Assembly: GCF_001649575.2 (NCBI RefSeq)
Contig: NC_051446.1
Span: forward strand, 2,662,678-2,726,677
DNA length: 64,000 nucleotides
From: Kryptolebias marmoratus
Taxonomy: Eukaryota; Chordata; Actinopteri; Cyprinodontiformes; Rivulidae
Direction: 5' to 3'
Below are positions 57,516 to 64,000 of this stretch, piece after piece (the stretch's first letter is position 1; each line of letters opens with the position of its first letter). Below the pieces are notes generated by a model that saw only the letters and a list, made by a program, of their open reading frames with translations, was not told the origin of the DNA and ran no database searches. Made by a program: the position numbers and the translations under genes.

Positions 57516-57964
57516 ATAAAAATATTACAACAGTTCACTGCAAACCCATATGATGCACTCGATCCACTGCAGATTACATGCAGTCTAACACCAATTAGGT
57601 GTTGTGATGAGAAGCTATTTTATTTTCTGTTTTTCAAGAGTAGTCGAGGGAAGAACCGAAAGTTAAACAACGGGTTTTTTTAACTAAATCAATGACGTTA
57701 TGACGTCGGTCAGTGTGCGTTTGCGCCTACGGCCGGTGTTCTGACGATCTGTGCTTACTCATCAGATTTTCCTACTGTAGCACAGCTAAACAGCTATGTC
57801 TAACGGTCAGTGCTACCCGTCAAAAACTGCTACCGTCATGTTTACAAACTGAAAACTATAGCGGTTCGTGTTAATGTTAAATATCATCGGATACTGAAGT
57901 GGAAGCTTAAGAGTTATGCTTAGCATAGCATTGGAACAATTTATATCCATGACGAAAACCTTTC

Positions 57965-58605
57965 TGAAACCACAAAAATCACTTCCTTCATCAGAATGTC
58001 CTACCTGTTTAAAATGAAAAGCTATCGCAGATGTATGCACTAATCCCTTTATCAGAATATCTTACCTTTATAAAATTTAGCGGTATTGCTCATGTTGTAC
58101 TAAAATCCTTAATCGTAATATCCCACTTGTATGCAGGGTAGCACATTCCATTGCATCAAATGCCTTCATTTTAATAATCTACCTTTATAAAATATAGCTG
58201 TAGCATTTGTTGATGCACTTAATCCTTTCATCAGAATACCCAGCTTCAATAAAATACTTAGGTAGCATATTTTGTTGTACCAAATCTCTTTATTTGAGTT
58301 TCGTACCTTTTATGAAATACAGCGGTAGCACATGTCGGTGTCTTAAAACCCTTCATCAGAATATCCTTCCTGGAAAATATAAGTGGGTAGCACAAATGGA
58401 TGCACTAAAACCCTTTACTAAAATATCGTACCATTATGAAATTCAGAAGTAGCACACATAGATGCACAATACCCTACCTTCAAAAAAACCCCAATAAAGT
58501 AGGGTATTCTGTTGCACCAAGTGTCTTCATTTGAGTATTCTACATTTATAAAATATTGTGGTAGCGCACGTCGGTGTCCTAAAACCCTTTATAAGAATAT
58601 CGAAC
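57965..58605. repeat. Minisatellite, about ten ~61-bp units
   Basis: The unit approximates 'tgcactaaaaccctttatc' plus 'agaatatcctacctttat' plus 'aaaatatagcggtagcacat'. Copies start near 57970, 58036, 58096, 58153, 58215, 58276, 58340, 58401, 58463 (with a deletion), 58514 and 58575. The units are strongly diverged, so the array is old. Confidence 0.75.
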
Positions 58606-60056
58606 ATGAAAAAAGACAGAATGATACAGTATCAGACAAGCTTTTATTATACATACATGAAAATAGACATCTATAAATACAACAGGGAGAAAAGATAATT
58701 AAACAAAACGTCCACTGCTTTCTTCTACCTGACAGAATATCAAAATCTGATTTTATTTCTACTTTTTTCCATAGTTTAAAAATAGAATGTGCTAAGTATT
58801 AATAACGAACGCATCATGGTGACACAAAGTTACGCTACACTAGACATACACAGCTTCGGTCTTATGTAGCATCCAACGTTATTCATGTGTTTGTTTTACT
58901 ACGTATTCAGGGCAGTTTACTAAAAAGGTATGAAAATATTAAAAAGTAGAATAACTATACAAATATCAGACAAAATATCCTGCTGAAGACCAAATTTGTA
59001 GTGATAAACAGTATTTGCAGTGACATAGTGACGCTAAACAATGGGATTAATTTCTTGTTTACAGTACGGTAACAATATTGCAAACAGCAAAAAAGCCATT
59101 TATATTAATATATTTGAGTAACATTGCAGCTTAATTAAATAAAACTTATCGTAACCTTCGGAGAAATGAAACAAGCAAACGAAACTACAACAGGTAGCAC
59201 ATATCGATAAGAAATCTGCTGAGTAAACAACCTGTGACGTAACATCTTGTGGCATTGCCACAAGGTAGGTCGGATTGATGGGTAACACAGAAAGTCAGAA
59301 CACCGTAACACACATTCTTGTCAACATTTACGAACACCACTGAGCAACAATTTATAATCTACCAGACTCTCACTTTTTTCCTCATTTCAGAGGACTATGA
59401 GAATGATGAGAGGCCTGTCAATCTCAGCATCCTCTCTCTTTGGATTAATTTAATACTGACACCAGCTCTGTTACTTTTTACACACTGTGGGCACACATTT
59501 AAGACCCACTTACAAGCCTTTTTGTCTAACAGTCAGTTTGAATCACAGTTAACTGGTCTGAATGATTCACTCCAATTTATCAGTCTGTGTTTGGTACAAA
59601 CATTTGAAAGACACTCAAAGATGTTTATTAAAAATTATCTATCTTATTGAGAAGGTATCACTACTGTTTAGTGTGACATAAATGTAGAACATGAAGCTGC
59701 ATAGGAAAATCCAGGGGGGGTTTCTTGGAGAATGGCTCAAATCACTAATTTATAATTAAAATAGTAGCAAATTAATTTCTGTCAAGCATTTAACTGATGA
59801 ATGAACTTATAATTTCAACTCTGCAATCCTGATTGGGTGCGTGGGCAGACATGATCCTACATGGATGTCTGCGCCAAATATGCTGTCGCAGATATTGGTA
59901 ATTGACAAATTTATTTTCAAATATACTTTAAAAAGCTTTGGGATAATTTTTCTGTAAAAACAAATTAATTTGTCAATACGTGTTATTAGAGGTGTCTTTC
60001 ATCACTGGTTGTTATGTTTTGTCATGGTCAAAAAGCACCAAGTTTTGGCTCTAGGG
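58606..60056. other. Non-coding stretch
   Basis: No exon or element recognised. The 110-residue ORF at 59318-59650 has no family I know and no clear splice context except a pyrimidine tract at 59375-59391. Confidence 0.35.
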
Positions 60057-60383
60057 TAGGGCTGGGAAGCTTTAGGATTCTCACAATTCAATTTAATTAT
60101 GATTCAAGGGTCTGCAATGTGAGTATAGAATAATAATTGTTAAATTGGCTTTGTTTATTTTGTTTTATTTTTTTTTTTCCACTATCTGTTTTGTTGCTGT
60201 TTGTATTTTTCTCTCTTTATGCTGGTGTAGATTCTCAGGACAGAGTACATTAGCGTTCCTGTTTCGGGTCAGCCATGAGCTAGACGCCGCTAACTCCGCG
60301 GAGTGCGAATATCCAATATCCAACTTAAAACTAACTTCACTGCGGTCGCAAACCAGTTTCCTACCCAGCTGCACGAGAGTGGG
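60057..60383 (+). mobile_element. hAT-like repeat, left end
   Basis: 'tagggctgggaagctttagg' and 'attcaatttaattatgattc' resemble the terminus of a fish hAT-type family. It runs into the small gap. Confidence 0.45.
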
Positions 60384-60439
60384 NNNNNNNNNNNNNNNNN
60401 NNNNNNNNNNNNNNNNNNNNNNNNNNNNNNNNNNNNNNN
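60384..60439. other. Assembly gap (56 N)
   Basis: Unsequenced. Confidence 1.
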
Positions 60440-60729
60440 GGACAATCCAGAAATGGTCATGAATGTCAGTTTATAAGCTATCAAAGTTCTCAAATAAAGC
60501 ACCTTTTGATAATGTCAATGTTTGTTGGTAATTATCTTACAAAACTAGTAAGTATTTTTGATTTATATATTAAAAGTTTTTTTTTTTATTGATTTTAGTT
60601 TTAAAAAAATCACAGCTTTTCATCACAACTTTTAAGAAAATGACCCACGAAATCAGGCATTTTAGCCCGCAACAATCACAAAAAATCCCCGCGAAATCCT
60701 GGAGGGACTGAAATATAAGTCTAAGAGCA

Positions 60730-61040
60730 TGTTTTGAAAAAGTTTCAGGAGTGATTTGTGACAAAAGTGTAAAGGTTTACAAAACAGTGGAGAGACCAGC
60801 TTTGTCGTATGGTTTGGAGGCAGGGGCACTGCCAAAAAGACAGGAGACAGAACTGGAAGTGGCAGAGCTGAAGATGTTGAGGTTCTCCTTGGGGGTGACA
60901 AGGATGGATAGGATTAGGAATGAGGTCATCAGAGGTACAGCACAGATTGAACAACTGAAAGATAAAGTTAAAGAGGCAAGACTGAGATGGTTTGGACATG
61001 TGCAGAGGAGGGATAGTGGGTATATTGGTAGTTATTGGTA
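60730..61040 (+). mobile_element. RTE/RTE-X-type LINE ORF2 C-terminus
   Basis: The ORF includes VYKTVERPALSYGLEAGALP, LEVAELKMLRFSLGVTRMDR, IRNEVIRGTAQIEQLKDKVK and ARLRWFGHVQRRD, the classic C-terminal tail of RTE-like reverse transcriptases. It is a distinct family from the Rex3-type copies in this window. No complete 5' part. Confidence 0.8.
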
Positions 61041-62957
61041 GTATCTGTAGATTCAGGTGCTGCACATCTCATATCTTCACAGCATAGACAATTGCCTTCA
61101 GATGACCATATAAGGGGGTCAGGTCGGAAGACCTTAGGGGCTATTCAACTGGCCCATGACAACCTATCCACTTTCCAGGAAGTGGAAGTGAGAGAAGAGG
61201 GTTGCATTGACAATCCAACACAATGGGAAAACACTTTGAACACATTTTATAAGTGGTGAGAAACTTGTGAATAACTCATGAAAGAATAAAGTTACGTTAA
61301 AAATAAGCACACCATTGTTTTTCTTGAGAAATTCCCAATAAGTTTGATGTGTCACATGACCCTTTTCCCTTTGGAAAAAAAAACAAAAGTTAGATCCAAG
61401 ATGGCGGACATCAAAATGGCCACCATATACTAATGTGCCACAAACAGGAAGTTAATATCACCAACCATTCCCATTTTATTAAGATGTATCCATATAAATA
61501 ACCCATCCTGTAAACGGCCATGGACATGGAAGATTTGTATAAATGTTTTGTCTCCTCATTTACATGTTGGTTTACCTGCCAAGCATCCAGAATTACTGGA
61601 AAAATAATCACATTTTGTCTGTGACAGATTCAGATCAATATTTTGGAACATTTACCTGAGTGATCCGGAGCAGAACATAGAAAATGACCAAAACAAGGAA
61701 TGTAATGTGTCCCTCTGCCTTGGTTTGGACAGAAACTGTTTATATGAGTGGCACAAAGGATTTATGGCATTTCATTCTAACTCCTCATTGTTTTGTCCAA
61801 AAAACATCTTAGAAAATGTCTGCATTTTAATGGAAATAGTGTATATGGCTTTGTTTCTTAAATTTGTTCATGTGTTTATAAATATTACTGATTATACTTG
61901 CATTCTAAGTTGTAAGAACGTTTTGTTATGAATGTTTGTGGTTTCCACAGTAAAAAAAGCTAAAGATTTTTTACACTGATTATTTATATTTTTTTAGGTC
62001 CATTGCGTTAATACAGTAGGTTAAAAGTAAGAAAATAACTTCACACTTTGGAGGTTGTGTTGGAAAAAATGGCTTCAAACATGGTAGGTTAAACCATTTT
62101 TAGGGTGAAATATGAGTGAAAATCAAAAATTGTTTAAAGAAGTCCAATTTGGACTCCAAAGGCTAAAATAAATGACCTGTCAGCTCAGTGCGACACTTGC
62201 TGTAGAGGCTAAGCCAAGGCTTTAAGCCCCGAGGTGGTACACCGGGGTAAAGCTGACGCGCTACGTTACTTATCCGCTGAATTAAAATCAGAGCCGTCCT
62301 TGATCTTAGTGCAGGTAATTCACTTATTTTCCATGATTCCTGGCAATAATCATCATATTTCCTTTTTACAACGAATCACTCCTCCAACATGTTGACAGAA
62401 TCACAGCGTTCATAAGCATTGTTGTTTTTCGCGTTCAACGTGGACTTAGCGGTCAAGAAACTGTTTCCCCCTTCTGGGTGGAACACACCTGCTGTCTCAA
62501 CAAAGGTTTCAACCTAAATAGACCGCTCACTGATCCCGTGACCCAACACCATTCAGAAATACAGTTATTCATAATCTGCTCCTACACTTGCAGTAAGATT
62601 ATATCGTGCAAATGAGGGTACTTGACCAACATGATTAAACACCTCTGGGTTCATAGTATAGAAGTAACGTCTGTGACACGCTGCGCCCACCTTCCTCCAG
62701 CTCTGACCCTCAGCCTAGCACTTCACTTCAGTCAGAATCAGGTAAGTTAAACAATAAAATACATCTTATACCAACACTGAGGCAGTGAAAAAATTATACT
62801 CAATGTAAAACAGTGGGTCAACTTAAATGCAAATGCCCAGCTAACGTTAGCCCATGTATTTTTTCATAGACAAACGACCTAAAATTGCTAAAGTTAGCCA
62901 TGCAGTTGACCAGACTCTGTGATGTGCTACTCTGTTCGTGATAGAGTCCAAGGGAAA
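61041..62957. other. Non-coding stretch
   Basis: Bases 61395-61420 ('ccaagatggcggacatcaaa') are a phrase frequent in fish repeats. I see no exon or classified element. Confidence 0.35.
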
Positions 62958-63105
62958 GATGTTGTTGTAAAAAATCAAGGAGTTCCACAGAAAGGTTACA
63001 GCATATATTGCCTCTGAAAATAATCAAAATCAAGAATTGTTAGGAAGTTAAATCAAAACTTGGAATCAGAACCGTAATCATTCAAATTCAAATAATGCCC
63101 AACCA
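62958..63105 (-). mobile_element. hAT-type MITE end
   Basis: Read on the minus strand it begins 'tatggttgggcattatttga' and continues 'acggttctgattcc', the terminus of a common fish hAT-like MITE. Confidence 0.5.
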
Positions 63106-64000
63106 TACCCTCTACCCCTAATGTGATATACTCTCTGACTGTGTTTTTCTTACCTATTTCTTAATTCAAAAGCCAAATCAAGGTTCCTAGGAAATCTGTG
63201 TATCATTCATTCTCTCCATTTTCAATTGACTATCAAAAAGCAAATAATGAAAAACTGACTGTTTATTTAGTTTTTTATTACAACACCAAAAATGAAAAAA
63301 TGTCTGGTTTTTCATATTTCACTTTTAGGCTAAGATCGGAAACATGAAATGGAAAAATGGGCAGCAGGACAGAATTTGATTTTAATATTTAATTGGTTGG
63401 GTTTAGGTGACCCGGAAGTTTGGTAAGGAGCGCTAGCAAACAACAAATGTTAGCTTATTACCGGCGACCATAGACATTGTTTGTTTACACCTTGAAGACT
63501 GGCGCTGTCTGTTGAAGCTGACATGTCAACGCAGCCGCCATCTTGGCCAGGTACTTAATTCACCCCCCCCAGTTAATTTCTTTGTACTGAGGAAGCTGTA
63601 TGTCCAACAAAAATAATCAGAACTCTCTGAATCTTTATCAGATTTTCACACAGTTTGGTTTGTTACAAACAGCAGAGATGTAGTTATGATACAGGACGCT
63701 TTCACACATTAAAAATACATGATATCATGCTAAAATATTTTGTTTTATGCTCTTTAACAAAGATAGACATATAGTATGGCATATTAATAGATGCATATTT
63801 CAATATATTCCATAGTTTAATAAAGAAACAAGTTTGATTGTTCATTTAAATTTATTTTACTCTCTCACACACAATCCTGAGCCTTGTGTACACACCACAT
63901 CAATAATTTCTTTATATTTTTGTGTGCTGTGCATGCACACACACGCATTTGTTTTAAAAGTCCTGGAAAAGTAATCTTTGAAAACTCTGCATCATTCCAG
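63106..64000. other. Non-coding stretch to window end
   Basis: 'agccgccatcttggccagg' near 63533 is a repeat-like phrase. No exon or element recognised. Confidence 0.35.

Noticed and set aside
56516..57538. 340-residue minus-strand ORF
   Set aside because: Almost entirely N; it spans the second gap.
59318..59650. 110-residue ORF with 'EDYENDERPVNLSILSLWINL'
   Set aside because: It follows a pyrimidine tract and AG, but I recognise no family, find no donor that fits, and composition explains the open frame.

Overview
The window is vertebrate, almost certainly teleost fish, genomic DNA. It is AT-rich, dominated by introns and intergenic sequence, and has no bacterial-style gene packing. The repeats are a typical fish set: Tc1/Sleeping Beauty-like and hAT DNA transposons, RTE (Rex3-type), L2-type and L1 non-LTR retrotransposons, tRNA-derived SINEs and a DIRS1-like tyrosine-recombinase retrotransposon. 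Three assembly gaps (runs of N) lie at 49262-49957, 56531-57515 and 60384-60439.

Host genes. Five plus-strand exons (25264-25419, 29358-29505, 39597-39671, 43419-43502, 43673-43705) join in phase. They encode part of the C-terminal MUN-side region of a calcium-dependent secretion activator (CADPS family, more like CADPS2 than CADPS1), which acts in dense-core vesicle exocytosis. Neither the 5' exons nor the last exons are visible. A single minus-strand exon at 50534-50709 encodes a conserved segment of a VPS13A/VPS13C-type lipid-transfer protein. No neighbouring VPS13 exon was found, so its placement next to CADPS deserves an assembly check.

Layout. 1-8.9 kb: LINE and Tc1 remnants, plus a composite minus-strand retroposon with a small membrane-protein ORF. 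8.9-12.3 kb: a hAT element bounded by a near-perfect 8-bp target duplication, carrying a 706-bp RTE-derived chimera with its own 14-bp duplication. 14.2-24.8 kb: a minus-strand L1 whose ORF1 is interrupted by a 5976-bp DIRS element and a 509-bp Harbinger-like MITE; removing both restores the ORF1 frame at each junction. 25-44 kb: the CADPS exons in introns full of repeats. 44-64 kb: an L1 3' end with a 51-bp RTE micro-insertion, the VPS13 exon, an L2 3' end, palindromic DNA, a 61-bp minisatellite and several hAT ends.

No intact autonomous transposon remains; every transposase, reverse transcriptase or recombinase reading frame seen is broken. The most unusual signal is the DIRS leader: about twelve ~107-bp tandem units, most carrying the same short hairpin, with paired (compensatory) substitutions between units. 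This suggests a structured RNA leader.
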